NCBI GenBank assembly: GCA_050246875.1
Contig: JBFWVF010000009.1
Location: forward strand, 202,792-266,791
DNA length: 64,000 bases
DNA from: SHWB01 sp050246875
Lineage (GTDB): Bacteria > Pseudomonadota > Alphaproteobacteria > UBA6615
Reading direction: 5' to 3'
In this document: piece by piece, positions 1 through 7,921 of the stretch
Layout of the letters: each line of letters starts with the position of its first letter
How positions within the stretch are numbered: the first letter of the stretch is position 1
Made by a program: the position numbers and the translations under genes
Notes under the pieces: generated by a model
Told to the model about the DNA's origin: nothing
What the model saw: only the letters and a program-made list of their open reading frames with translations
Database searches by the model: none

Positions 1-912
1 GACATCCTTGTCGACCTTGCCGGCCACACCCTCGACGCCCGCCCGGAAATCCTGGCCCTGCGTCCGGCCACGCTGCAGGTCGGCTGGCTCGGCTACTGCG
101 GGTCCATGGGCGGCCTCAACGACTACGTGATGGCCGACGAACTGGCCCTGCCGTTGTCGCTGGCACAGGGCTTCGGCGAGGCTGTCGTTCATCTGCCCGA
201 AACCTTCATGCCGATCGACGACCGTTGGCTCGATGTCGGGCCCCCGCCGTCGCGGGCGTCACTCGGACTGCCGGAGAAGGGGGCGGTGCTGGCCGCCTTC
301 AGCGCGCCTGCCAAGATGGAGCCGGGGATCTTCGGCGCCTGGATGCGTATCCTTGAACGCTTTCCGGCTGCGGTGCTGTGGCTCCGCGAACGCGGTGCCG
401 GCGCGACGGCCAACCTGCGCAAAGCTGCCGCCGCGGCCGGCATCGACCCGCGGCGCCTGGTGTTCGCACCACGGCTCGACGACAAGGCCGCGCACCTGGC
501 TCGGCACCGCGCCGCCGACCTGTTTCTGGATACGGCGATCTACGGCGCCCATACCACGGCGACGGACGCGCTGATGGCCGGGCTGCCGGTGCTCACCTGC
601 GCCGGCCAGACCTTCCAGAGCCGCGTCGGAGCCAGCCTGTGTACGGCGGCGCGCCTCTCCGACATGGTCACGCGCGACATTGTCGGCTATGAACAGCAGG
701 CTCTGCGCCTGCTGGCCGACCCCGAGGAACTTGCCGACGTTCGCGCCCGTCTGGAGCGGGCCCGGACCGGTGTTGGCGGGCAGCGCGGGCCTTTGTTCGA
801 CAGCAAGGCGGCCGTGCATAGGCTCGAGCGGGCCTATGCCGCCATGTGGCGCCGCCATACCGGCGGCCAACCGCCCGTTTCGTTCGCCGTTACAGGGGAT
901 GATGCCAAGTGA
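1..912 (+). CDS. SPINDLY-family O-linked N-acetylglucosamine transferase, C-terminal part (partial)
   Basis: The reading frame is already open at base 1, so the gene starts outside the window; 303 residues are visible. The sequence matches the catalytic half of glycosyltransferase family 41 (SPINDLY/OGT type): an early stretch with DILVDLAGHT and QVGWLGYCG, then FAPRLDDKAAHLARHRAADL, the donor-binding AHTTATDALMAGLPVLT and the TFQSRVGAS motif. Family members move a sugar from a nucleotide donor to Ser/Thr of proteins and usually carry TPR repeats at the N-terminus, which would lie upstream of the window. The GTG start of the next gene overlaps this stop by 4 bases, so the two are probably co-transcribed. 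The protein substrate cannot be told from sequence. Confidence 0.85.
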   Translation, partial: DILVDLAGHTLDARPEILALRPATLQVGWLGYCGSMGGLNDYVMADELALPLSLAQGFGEAVVHLPETFMPIDDRWLDVGPPPSRASLGLPEKGAVLAAFSAPAKMEPGIFGAWMRILERFPAAVLWLRERGAGATANLRKAAAAAGIDPRRLVFAPRLDDKAAHLARHRAADLFLDTAIYGAHTTATDALMAGLPVLTCAGQTFQSRVGASLCTAARLSDMVTRDIVGYEQQALRLLADPEELADVRARLERARTGVGGQRGPLFDSKAAVHRLERAYAAMWRRHTGGQPPVSFAVTGDDAK

Positions 913-1637
913 CAGTTTCCGGTACGCGTGATGCGCTTGTTCTGGTTCCCGGTCTCCTCTGTGACGAAGCCCTCTGGGAGCATCAAACCCGCCACCTCGC
1001 CGACATCGCCGAAATCCAGGTGGCCAAGACGACCGACCACGACACCCTCGACGGTATGGTCGCCGCCATCCTGGCCGCCGCGCCGCCGCGTTTCTCGATC
1101 GCCGGCCTGTCGATGGGCGGCTACATCGCGATGGAACTGATGCGGGTGGCGCCGGAGCGCGTGCGCCGCCTGGCACTACTCGATACCTCGGCCCGGCCGG
1201 ATACGCCGGAACAGAGCGAGGGCCGCCGCGCCATGCTCGCCGCCAGCCAGGCCGGGGAGTTCAAGGGAATGACCCGCCGGCTTCTCGGCCAGTTCGTCCA
1301 CCCGGGCCGGCTGGGCGATACCGTGCTGACCGAGGCCATCATGGCCATGACGGCGCGTGTCGGGCCGGACAATTTCCGCCGCCAGCAGAACGCCCTGATT
1401 CCGGCCCGCGCGGTCGACCGGCGGCCCTGGCTCAAGGAATTCCGCTGTCCGACGCTGGTGATGTGCGGTCGCGAGGACGTGCTGACGACGGTCGCGATGC
1501 ACGAGGAGATTGTCGGCCTGATCCCTGGCGCCCGCCTGGCGCTGATCGAGGAGTGCGGCCACATGTCGACCATGGAACGGCCGCATGCGGTGACGGCACT
1601 ACTGCGTGACTGGATGCTCTACGACCGGGCGGCGTGA
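909..1637 (+). CDS. alpha/beta-fold hydrolase
   Basis: This 242-residue protein has the alpha/beta hydrolase layout: an N-terminal LVLVPGLLCDE strand and oxyanion region, the nucleophile elbow GLSMGG (Ser68), an acid region near residues 185-195 (LVMCGREDV) and a late histidine in ECGHMSTMERPH. It most resembles small esterase or acyl-transferring hydrolases of unknown substrate. The GTG start is chosen because it overlaps the upstream TGA (GTGA arrangement), which suggests translational coupling with the glycosyltransferase. There is no signal peptide, so it should be cytoplasmic. Substrate cannot be predicted. Confidence 0.85.
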   Translation: MTVSGTRDALVLVPGLLCDEALWEHQTRHLADIAEIQVAKTTDHDTLDGMVAAILAAAPPRFSIAGLSMGGYIAMELMRVAPERVRRLALLDTSARPDTPEQSEGRRAMLAASQAGEFKGMTRRLLGQFVHPGRLGDTVLTEAIMAMTARVGPDNFRRQQNALIPARAVDRRPWLKEFRCPTLVMCGREDVLTTVAMHEEIVGLIPGARLALIEECGHMSTMERPHAVTALLRDWMLYDRAA

Positions 1638-1643
1638 GGCGGT

Positions 1644-2222
1644 TCAGCACCGCAGGGGGAAGCAACTGTCGGCGTGTTTCGGATTGGACGGCGGCAGCAG
1701 GTTGAGCGTCACCTGGCGCACCAGTGCCCGGAAGTTCGGGTCGCCGGCTGCCGGCATGGTCTCCAGCCGGCCAGTGATCTCGCTCATCGGGAAGGTGCCG
1801 CCGCAATAGACGCCCAGCAGCCGCAGGCCCGCCTGCGGCGTTCCGGCGAGCGGCGCCTCGCCCCGGCAGAGCGCGCCCGCCGACTGGGTGACGGCGGGCT
1901 GCCAGACCATCAGGACGCGGTAGTTGGCGGGATGCTCGCGGGCCGGCTGGACGGCGAAGCGGACGGGCGCGAAGGCTACCGCCCCCTGCATCGTCTCGAC
2001 GGTCAGGTCCCGCGTCGCCTCGGCACTACCGGGGAACGGATTGCCGTGGACCACGGTTCGCATCTCGTTGCCGGCGGTCCCGACGACGCGCACGAAATTC
2101 GGCTCGTAGGCGCCCGCGAGATCGTGCCGGGTAAGGATGGGGCCATTGCCGAAGCAGCCCGCGAGAAGGGCGGCACACGCCGTCGTCAGGGCCGGGCCGG
2201 CAACACGAAGGCGCATGGTCAT
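1644..2222 (-). CDS. putative lipoprotein, unknown function
   Basis: 192 residues. The N-terminus MTMRLRVAGPALTTACAALL is a signal peptide followed by the lipobox LLAGC (Cys23), so the mature protein should be lipid-anchored in the envelope. No known domain is recognised in the rest. It has an internal Cys pair late in the chain (GEAPLAG region and GVYCGG) and a C-terminal CFPLRC. The start at 2222 is preceded by a GGGAG sequence; a second ATG six bases downstream is possible. It lies downstream of parE on the same strand with an 83-base gap, and meets the hydrolase gene tail to tail with 6 bases between stops. Confidence 0.7.
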   Translation of the reverse strand: MTMRLRVAGPALTTACAALLAGCFGNGPILTRHDLAGAYEPNFVRVVGTAGNEMRTVVHGNPFPGSAEATRDLTVETMQGAVAFAPVRFAVQPAREHPANYRVLMVWQPAVTQSAGALCRGEAPLAGTPQAGLRLLGVYCGGTFPMSEITGRLETMPAAGDPNFRALVRQVTLNLLPPSNPKHADSCFPLRC

Positions 2223-2305
2223 GGCGGTCGTCTCCCGGCGTCCGAGCCCCCGCCAGCGGCGCTGACGGTCGATATGGCGCCGCCGTCGCGGCGTGGCAAG
2301 GGGAC

Positions 2306-4384
2306 CTACAGGTCGATCGCCTCGTCCTCGACGAAACGCGCGTTCTCCTGGATGAAGGCGAGACGGGCCTCGGGCTTGCGGCCCATCAGGCGCTCGACCA
2401 GCGACAGGGTCTCCCTCGCCAGGGCACGCTCGTCGGCCTCCGCGCTGCCGTCGTCGGGCAGCACTACGCGCAGCAGGGTGCGCCGTGCCGGATCCATGGT
2501 CGTCTCGCGGAGCTGGGCGGACGGCATTTCGCCGAGGCCCTTGAAGCGCGACACGTCGACCTTGCCCCGCCCCTTGAAGCGCGTCGCCATCAGTCGCTCG
2601 CGGTCGGCGTCGTCGATGGCGTAGACGGTATCGCCGCCCGCCGACAGGCGGTAGAGCGGCGGTACCGCAAGATATAGGTGTCCGCGGGCGACCACATCCC
2701 GCATCTCGCGGTAGAAGAAGGTCATCAGTAGTGCCGCTATATGGGCGCCGTCGACGTCGGCGTCGGTCATGATGACGACCCGGTCGTAGCGCAGCTTGTC
2801 GGCCCGGCAGGCACTCCCCACGCCGCAACCGAGGGCCTGGATCAGTGCCGCCAGCTCGGCGTTGCCGGCGAGCTTGTCGGCGGTAGCACTGGCCACGTTG
2901 AGGATCTTGCCGCGCAGCGGCAGGACCGCCTGGGTGTTGCGGTTGCGCGCCTGCTTGGCCGAGCCGCCGGCGCTGTCGCCCTCGACGATGAAAATCTCGG
3001 TGCCGTCGCGACCCTCGCGGGCGCAGTCGGCAAGCTTGCCGGGAAGGCGAGTCCGCCGCGTCGCGGTCTTGCGTTCCAGTTCCTTCGACTGGCGGCGGCG
3101 CAGGCGTTCCTCGGCGCGCTCGACCGCCCAATCCAGTAGTGCCCCCGCCAGTTCGCGCTCGCGGGCGAGGAACAGGTCGAAATGGTCCTTGAGGTGGGCT
3201 TCGACCAGCCGGGCCGCCTCCGGCATCGACAGGCGTTCCTTGGTCTGGCCCTGGAACTGCGGCTCGCGGATGAAGAGCGAAAGCATGATCGCGGCACCGT
3301 CGACAATGTCGTCGGGCACGATCTGGGCGGCCCGGCGGTTGCCGACGCGCTCGCCGAAGCCCCGCAGGCCGCGCGCGAGGGCCGCCCGCAAGCCGGCCTC
3401 GTGGCTGCCGCCCTCGGGCGTCGGCACGGTGTTGCAGTAGGAGTGGCAGAAGCCCTCGCCGTCGACCGGCCAGGCGATCGCCCATTCGAGGCGCCCCTGA
3501 CCGTCCGCCAGCTTCGCTTCGCCGGCGAACAGCTCCGGGATCACCAGCGCCCGGCCGTCGAGCGCCCCGCGCAGGTAGTCGACCAGGCCGCCGGGAAAAC
3601 GGAAGGTCTCGCGCTCGGGAACGTCCGCCGTGGCCAGCGACGGGTCGCACGACCAGCGGATTTCGACACCCCTGAAAAGGTATGACTTCGAGCGCGCAAG
3701 CCTGTACAGGCGCTGGGCTTTCAGGGTAGCGCCGGCACCGAAGATCTTGCTGTCGGGACGGAACGCTACCACCGTGCCGCGACGGTTGTTGACCTCGCCG
3801 ATCCGTTTCAGCGGCCCGGTCGGCGTGCCGCGGGCGTACTCCTGCGCCCAGAGCGTGCGGTCGCGGGCGACCTCGACGCGCAGCCATTCGGACAGTGCGT
3901 TGACGACCGAGATGCCGACCCCGTGCAGGCCGCCCGAGGTCTCGTAGACCTTGCCCGAGAACTTGCCGCCCGAATGCAGGGTGGTGAGGATGACCTCCAG
4001 CGCCGACTTGTCGCGGTAGCGCGGGTGCCTGTCGACCGGAATGCCGCGGCCGTTGTCGGCGATACGCAGGGTGCCGTCGGCCGCCAGGGCGATCTCGATC
4101 CAGTCGGCATGGCCGGCGACCGCCTCGTCCATGGCGTTGTCGAAGACCTCGGCGGCGAGGTGGTGCAGCGCCCTCTCGTCGGTGCCGCCGATATACATGC
4201 CGGGACGCCGGCGCACGGGCTCGAGGCCTTCGAGCACCTCGATGTCCTTGGCGGAATACCCTCCGGCCGCCGGCGCGGGCGGCGTCTTGCCGCCGGTCTT
4301 GCGGGTCGGGGCTGGGCTGGCGAACAGGTCGGGTTCGCCGGCGCGGCGCGGATCGCGGGCCACGGCGCGTGACTCCCTCGGCAT
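2306..4384 (-). CDS. parE: DNA topoisomerase IV subunit B
   Basis: 692-residue type II topoisomerase ATPase subunit. Visible motifs in order: RRRPGMYIGGTDERALHHL at the start of the GHKL ATPase fold, EVFDNAMDEA (Mg-ATP Asn), DNGRGIPVD, LHSGGKFSGKVYETSGGLHG, VGISVVNALS, then the Toprim segment IFIVEGDSAGGSAKQARN with downstream DADVDGAHI. The AKQARN ending and the PRYRDKSALEVILTTLHSGG loop favour ParE over GyrB. With ParC it would form the A2B2 enzyme that decatenates replicated chromosomes. The ATG at 4384 was chosen over an upstream in-frame start at 4492 because it is preceded by GGAGG and avoids overlap with the divergent thioesterase gene. Confidence 0.95.
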   Translation of the reverse strand: MPRESRAVARDPRRAGEPDLFASPAPTRKTGGKTPPAPAAGGYSAKDIEVLEGLEPVRRRPGMYIGGTDERALHHLAAEVFDNAMDEAVAGHADWIEIALAADGTLRIADNGRGIPVDRHPRYRDKSALEVILTTLHSGGKFSGKVYETSGGLHGVGISVVNALSEWLRVEVARDRTLWAQEYARGTPTGPLKRIGEVNNRRGTVVAFRPDSKIFGAGATLKAQRLYRLARSKSYLFRGVEIRWSCDPSLATADVPERETFRFPGGLVDYLRGALDGRALVIPELFAGEAKLADGQGRLEWAIAWPVDGEGFCHSYCNTVPTPEGGSHEAGLRAALARGLRGFGERVGNRRAAQIVPDDIVDGAAIMLSLFIREPQFQGQTKERLSMPEAARLVEAHLKDHFDLFLARERELAGALLDWAVERAEERLRRRQSKELERKTATRRTRLPGKLADCAREGRDGTEIFIVEGDSAGGSAKQARNRNTQAVLPLRGKILNVASATADKLAGNAELAALIQALGCGVGSACRADKLRYDRVVIMTDADVDGAHIAALLMTFFYREMRDVVARGHLYLAVPPLYRLSAGGDTVYAIDDADRERLMATRFKGRGKVDVSRFKGLGEMPSAQLRETTMDPARRTLLRVVLPDDGSAEADERALARETLSLVERLMGRKPEARLAFIQENARFVEDEAIDL

Positions 4385-4461
4385 CGGGTGGACGGGCCTC
4401 CAATAGCACGGCGTATAGTGCCGTCGCAGCGCGATTCGCGCGGTCACGGGGAGAGGCCCGC

Positions 4462-4860
4462 ATGACGGACGACACCGCGAGCCCGCAGCCACGCGGCAGC
4501 CTCAGCATCCGCACCGTCGCGATGCCGGCCGATACCAACCCGCGCGGCGACATCTTCGGCGGCTGGCTGCTGGCCCAGATGGACGTCGCCGGCGGCATCG
4601 CCGCCAGCGCCCGTGCGGACGGCCGCTGCGCGACGGTCGCGGTCGAGACGATGAAGTTCCACCAGCCGGTCCATGTCGGCGATGTGCTGTCCGTCTACGC
4701 CGAGGTTGTGCGGGTCGGTCGCACGTCGCTGGCCTGCCACATCGAGGCCTGGGTGGCGCGGCTGGGGCAGGGCCAGCCGATCCGCGTGACCGAGGGCACC
4801 TTCACCTACGTCGCCATCGGTAGTGACGGCCGGCCGAGGCCGGTACCGCCGGCGCGGTAG
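4462..4860 (+). CDS. acyl-CoA thioesterase, YciA-like hotdog fold
   Basis: 132-residue single hotdog-domain protein. The core AMPADTNPRGDIFGGWLLAQ carries the N..GDIFGGW motif of the YciA/ACOT family, followed by a MDVAGG helix, and VETMKFHQPVHVGDVLSVYA supplies the second conserved strand. Family members hydrolyse acyl-CoAs to free fatty acid and CoA in the cytoplasm. The ATG at 4462 has GGGGAGAG upstream. It is divergent from parE; the 77-base gap contains TATAGT at 4414-4419, a reasonable minus-10 with only a weak minus-35 partner. Confidence 0.85.
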   Translation: MTDDTASPQPRGSLSIRTVAMPADTNPRGDIFGGWLLAQMDVAGGIAASARADGRCATVAVETMKFHQPVHVGDVLSVYAEVVRVGRTSLACHIEAWVARLGQGQPIRVTEGTFTYVAIGSDGRPRPVPPAR

Positions 4861-4883
4861 CGGGCGTGTCGGGGAACGACCAT

Positions 4884-4916
4884 GTCGGACCGGTGAGTCA
4901 CTGTCTCCGGTACGAC
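4884..4916. terminator. imperfect inverted repeat after the thioesterase gene
   Basis: GTCG-g-ACCGG at 4884-4893 pairs with CCGGT-a-CGAC at 4907-4916, one mismatch, 13-base loop. It sits 24 bases past the thioesterase stop. There is no T-run, so a terminator role is only a guess. Confidence 0.3.
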
Positions 4917-5372
4917 AAACGGGAACGCGCGCGGAACCTGCGGCACGATTTCCCGTATCGGCCGGCCTGACAGGAACGAACGTTACACGAACGCCGGGCC
5001 GTGGCACGACCGCCGCGCGGTATGGCGCGACCGGGTCGGGAGGTTCGCCGGCCAGACACGACGGGCTGTATCCGTCGGCACCGTCGAATGGCGAGGAATT
5101 GCGCCAGATGCGCCGCCACTACCACGCATCGCGGATATGTAGAGGAGTGCCGCCCCGTCCGGACTCCCGTGTCATACTTGAGCGTGACTTTTGCCCCGAC
5201 TGGCAACGGATAGTATGACGAAGGCCGTCTATCTTGTTGTCACTTCAAGATAATCGGCGGACTACCATGGGTGCTGCGGGGATGGCCCTCCCGGCGGGGC
5301 CACGGACGCCGGAGTGCCGTGGAATTTCGCTTCGCTCTTGTCCGGATGGCGGGAGGGGCACAGATCAGGAAG

Positions 5373-5394
5373 GGCAGGCCGACGGGGGCCTGCC
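5373..5394. repeat. GC-rich hairpin in the DUF427 leader
   Basis: GGCAGGCC at 5373-5380 is the exact reverse complement of GGCCTGCC at 5387-5394, loop of 6. It lies about 28 bases upstream of the DUF427 start codon and would be in its 5' leader. It might affect translation or simply be an old terminator. Confidence 0.4.
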
Positions 5395-5422
5395 TTCGGG
5401 GGCCGCAAGGCAAGGAGGAGGC

Positions 5423-5779
5423 ATGGCGGAACGTCCGACCATCACCATCGACGATGTCGCCGGCAGCGTCCGCGTCGTCCATGCCGGCGCGGTCGTCGCC
5501 GAAAGCCGCCGGGCGCGGGTGCTCCGCGAGGGAAACCTCGTTCCGCGCTGGTACATTCCGCGCGAGGACGTCCTTGCGGAGCTGGTGCCGTCCGAGCGTC
5601 ACAGCGTGTGCCCGTGGAAAGGCACCGCCAGCTATTACGGCGTGAAGATCGGGGAGAAGGTCCACCCGGACCTGGTCTGGTACTATCCGGACGCCACGCC
5701 GGAAACCAAGGCGATCGAGAACTACCTGTGCTTTTACAATGAGAAAGTCGACCGGATTGAAGTGAATGATGAAAAATGA
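5423..5779 (+). CDS. DUF427 domain-containing protein
   Basis: 118 residues, almost entirely one DUF427 domain (Pfam family also called NTP_transf_9). Recognisable features are the N-terminal TIDDVAGSVRVVHAGAVVAE strand, the central WYIPREDV, the CPWKGTASYYGV signature and the final PDLVWYYPDATPE with an ENYLCFYNEKVDRIEV end. Biochemical function of the family is not established. The ATG at 5423 is preceded by AAGGAGGAGGC, a strong ribosome binding site. It stands alone between the thioesterase and the glnA terminator. Confidence 0.85.
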   Translation: MAERPTITIDDVAGSVRVVHAGAVVAESRRARVLREGNLVPRWYIPREDVLAELVPSERHSVCPWKGTASYYGVKIGEKVHPDLVWYYPDATPETKAIENYLCFYNEKVDRIEVNDEK

Positions 5780-5810
5780 AGCCGGTGACGCGACGGCGGC
5801 GGCGGTCGGT

Positions 5811-5848
5811 CGGTAGTGGCACTTCTCTTGGTCGGAGCGTCACTACCG
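5811..5848. repeat. inverted repeat downstream of DUF427
   Basis: CGGTAGTG at 5811-5818 and CACTACCG at 5841-5848 are exact inverted copies separated by 22 bases. It follows the DUF427 stop by 31 bases. It has no T-tract, so it is only a possible terminator. Confidence 0.35.
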
Positions 5849-5872
5849 CGATTCGTCAAGTCCTTGAATCGA

Positions 5873-5901
5873 AACGGCCCCGGCCGGTGGCCGGGGCCGT
5901 T
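5873..5901 (-). terminator. glnA terminator hairpin
   Basis: A perfect 13-bp stem (5873-5885 with 5889-5901, AACGGCCCCGGCC and its complement) and a 3-base loop. On the minus strand it lies 17 bases past the glnA stop and is followed by TTCGATT. It is strong enough to work in both directions and so may also insulate the DUF427 gene. Confidence 0.8.
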
Positions 5902-5918
5902 CGCGCACTCCCGGCCGA

Positions 5919-7331
5919 TCAGCCGGCCGAATAGTACATCTGGTACTCGATCGGGTGCGGCGTGATCTCGAAGGCCACGACTTCCTCCATGCGCAGGGCG
6001 ATGTAGGAGTCAATCTGGTCGTCGGTGAAGACGTCGCCCTTCTTGAGGAAGTCGCGGTCGGCGTCGAGGCTTTCCAGCGCCTGGCGCAGCGAGCTGCACA
6101 CCGTCGGCACGCCGGCTAGTTCCTCGGGCGGCAGGTCGTAGAGGTCCTTGTCCATCGGGTCGCCCGGATGGATGCGGTTCTCGATGCCGTCGAGGCCGGC
6201 CATCAGCATGGCCGAGAAGCCGAGATAGGGGTTGCACAGCGGGTCGGGGAAACGGACCTCGACGCGCTTTCCCTTGGGGCTGGCCGCGTAGGGGATACGG
6301 CAGGAAGCCGAGCGATTGCGGGCCGAATAGGCCAGCAGGACCGGTGCCTCGAAACCCGGGACCAGGCGCTTGTAGCTGTTGGTCGTCGGGTTGGTGAAGG
6401 CGTTGATGGCGCGGGCATGCTTGATGATGCCGCCGATGTAGTAGAGCGCCGTTTCCGACAGGTCGGCGTAGCCCGAGCCGGCGAACAGCGGCTTGCCGCC
6501 CTTCCAGATCGACTGGTGGCAGTGCATGCCCGAGCCGTTGTCGCCGAACACCGGCTTCGGCATGAAGGTCGCGGTCTTGCCGTAGCTGGCCGCCACCATG
6601 TGCACCACGTACTTGTAGATCTGCATGGAGTCGGCGAGCTTCAGCAGGGTGCCGAACTTGAGGCCGAGCTCGTGCTGCGCCGGCGCCACCTCATGGTGGT
6701 GCTTTTCCATGTCCAGCCCCATCTTGATCATGGTGCTGACCATTTCGGCGCGCATGTCGGTGCCGGAATCGACCGGCGGCACCGGGAAATAGCCGCCCTT
6801 GGTGCGCGGGCGATGGCCCATGTTGCCCTCCGGATACTCGGTGCCGGAGTTGTACGGGCCCTCGATGCTGTCGATGTCGATGAAGCTGCCCTTGCCGCTG
6901 ACGTCGTAGCGCACGGAGTCGAACACGAAGAACTCGGCCTCGGGGCCGAAATAGACCGTGTCGCCGATGCCGGTCGACTGCAGGTAGGCGATCGCCTGGC
7001 GGGCGGTCGAGCGCGGGTCGCGGGCGTAGGGCTCGCCGGTCATCGGCTCGAGCACGTCGCAGAACAGGATGAGCTGCGGCTGGGCCGTGAAGGGGTCCAT
7101 GCAGGCCGTCGACAGGTCGGGCTTGAGGCGCATGTCGGACTCGTTGATGGCCTTCCAGCCGGCGATCGACGAGCCGTCGAACATGATGCCGTCGGTCAGC
7201 ATCTCGTCGTCGACGGTGTTGATATGCTGCGCGGTGTGATGCCACTTGCCGCGCGGATCGGTGAAGCGGAAGTCCACGTACTCGACCCCGTTCGCCTTGA
7301 TCATGTCCATTACGGTCTTGATGTCGGACAT
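5919..7331 (-). CDS. glnA: glutamine synthetase, type I
   Basis: 470 residues, the usual length for GSI. It makes glutamine from glutamate, ammonia and ATP in the cytoplasm as a dodecamer. Visible: MFDGSSIAGW in the N-terminal beta-grasp domain, the metal-binding FGPEAEFFVFD (about 128-138), the NGSGMHCHQSIW ATP region (265-276), NPTTNSYKRLVPGFEAP (314-330) and the RNRSASCRIP glutamate-binding loop. The adenylylation tyrosine is present as Tyr398 in KDLYDLPPEE, so activity should be controlled by adenylyltransferase GlnE under PII. ATG at 7331 has AGGGGTGG upstream; a TTG two codons earlier is less likely. It lies 72 bases after glnB on the same strand. Confidence 0.97.
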   Translation of the reverse strand: MSDIKTVMDMIKANGVEYVDFRFTDPRGKWHHTAQHINTVDDEMLTDGIMFDGSSIAGWKAINESDMRLKPDLSTACMDPFTAQPQLILFCDVLEPMTGEPYARDPRSTARQAIAYLQSTGIGDTVYFGPEAEFFVFDSVRYDVSGKGSFIDIDSIEGPYNSGTEYPEGNMGHRPRTKGGYFPVPPVDSGTDMRAEMVSTMIKMGLDMEKHHHEVAPAQHELGLKFGTLLKLADSMQIYKYVVHMVAASYGKTATFMPKPVFGDNGSGMHCHQSIWKGGKPLFAGSGYADLSETALYYIGGIIKHARAINAFTNPTTNSYKRLVPGFEAPVLLAYSARNRSASCRIPYAASPKGKRVEVRFPDPLCNPYLGFSAMLMAGLDGIENRIHPGDPMDKDLYDLPPEELAGVPTVCSSLRQALESLDADRDFLKKGDVFTDDQIDSYIALRMEEVVAFEITPHPIEYQMYYSAG

Positions 7332-7403
7332 TGCCAACCACCCCTGGATTGCTGCGAGTTCACACGATTTGCGCGGCGGCCGGGTGGGCAGCCGCGAACG
7401 ATG

Positions 7404-7742
7404 TCAGATGGCGTCCGGGCCGCGTTCGCCGGTCCGGATGCGGATGGCCTCGTCGATGGTCGAGATGAAGATCTTGCCGTCGCCGATGCGGCCGGTGCGG
7501 GCGGCGCTCTGGATGGCCTCCACCGCCCGTTCGCACAGCTCGTCCTCGATGATGACCTCGATCTTCACCTTGGGCAGGAAGTCGACCACGTACTCGGCGC
7601 CGCGATAGAGCTCGGTATGGCCCTTCTGGCGCCCGAAGCCCTTGGCCTCGATCACCGTGATGCCCTTCAGCCCCACCTCGTGCAGCGCCTCCTTAACCTC
7701 GTCGAGCTTGAAGGGCTTGATGATCGCTTCGATTTTTTTCAT
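7404..7742 (-). CDS. glnB: nitrogen regulatory protein P-II
   Basis: 112 residues, standard PII length. It starts MKKIEAIIKPFKLDEVKEAL and carries the T-loop GFGRQKGHTELYRGAEYVVD with the uridylylation site Tyr51, then the C-terminal GDGKIFISTIDEAIRIRTGE. PII trimers sense 2-oxoglutarate, ATP/ADP and, through uridylylation by GlnD, glutamine; they steer GlnE and NtrB. The start is the ATG at 7742 because the family begins MKKIEAI. It is the first gene of a glnB-glnA operon, with a sigma-54-type promoter about 75 bases upstream, which fits nitrogen-limited induction by NtrC. Confidence 0.97.
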   Translation of the reverse strand: MKKIEAIIKPFKLDEVKEALHEVGLKGITVIEAKGFGRQKGHTELYRGAEYVVDFLPKVKIEVIIEDELCERAVEAIQSAARTGRIGDGKIFISTIDEAIRIRTGERGPDAI

Positions 7743-7816
7743 CGCGGGTACTTCTTCGACTGGGAACGGAAGATTTCGCACCGCGTCCGGAAGGAGGCGG
7801 CCGGCCGCGCGCCACG

Positions 7817-7834
7817 AAGCACGGGCCGTGCCAA
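7817..7834 (-). promoter_or_regulatory. sigma-54 (RpoN) type -24/-12 promoter of glnBA
   Basis: On the minus strand the site reads TTGGCACGGCCCGTGCTT. GG of the -24 element and GC of the -12 element are 12 bases apart, as required. Compared with the consensus YTGGCACGrNNNTTGCW it has one mismatch (G for T at the start of the -12 box). Predicted start of transcription is near 7807, giving a leader of about 65 bases before glnB. Confidence 0.65.
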
Positions 7835-7883
7835 TTTTCCGAGACGGGCCGGGCGCCGGGTGCCGGCGTCCTGGGCGTCACGT

Positions 7884-7904
7884 GATGATGAAAAAATCAT
7901 CATC
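7884..7904. repeat. AT-rich palindrome between glnB promoter and aminotransferase gene
   Basis: GATGATGA at 7884-7891 and TCATCATC at 7897-7904 are exact inverted copies around five A residues. It lies about 50 bases upstream of the -24 box of glnB and 18 bases past the aminotransferase stop. It could be a regulator binding site or a weak terminator; its low stem GC content and lack of a following T-run argue against the latter. Confidence 0.45.
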
Positions 7905-7921
7905 TGCATAAAAAATAGTCG

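Larger units (their letters stand above)
4861..5422. other. 562-base stretch without a recognised gene
   Basis: No convincing coding sequence was found here. It holds two inverted repeats (listed separately) and a locally AT-richer piece around 5160-5270 with TAGTAT at 5211-5216 that could be a minus-10, but I see no good minus-35 at the right distance. An in-frame upstream extension of the DUF427 gene back to 5234 is open but reads as low-complexity non-coding sequence. Confidence 0.6.

Noticed and set aside
1644..4598. Open frame of about 980 codons covering parE and the lipoprotein on the minus strand
   Set aside because: It is in the wrong frame for parE; only its final 192 codons are a real lipoprotein gene.
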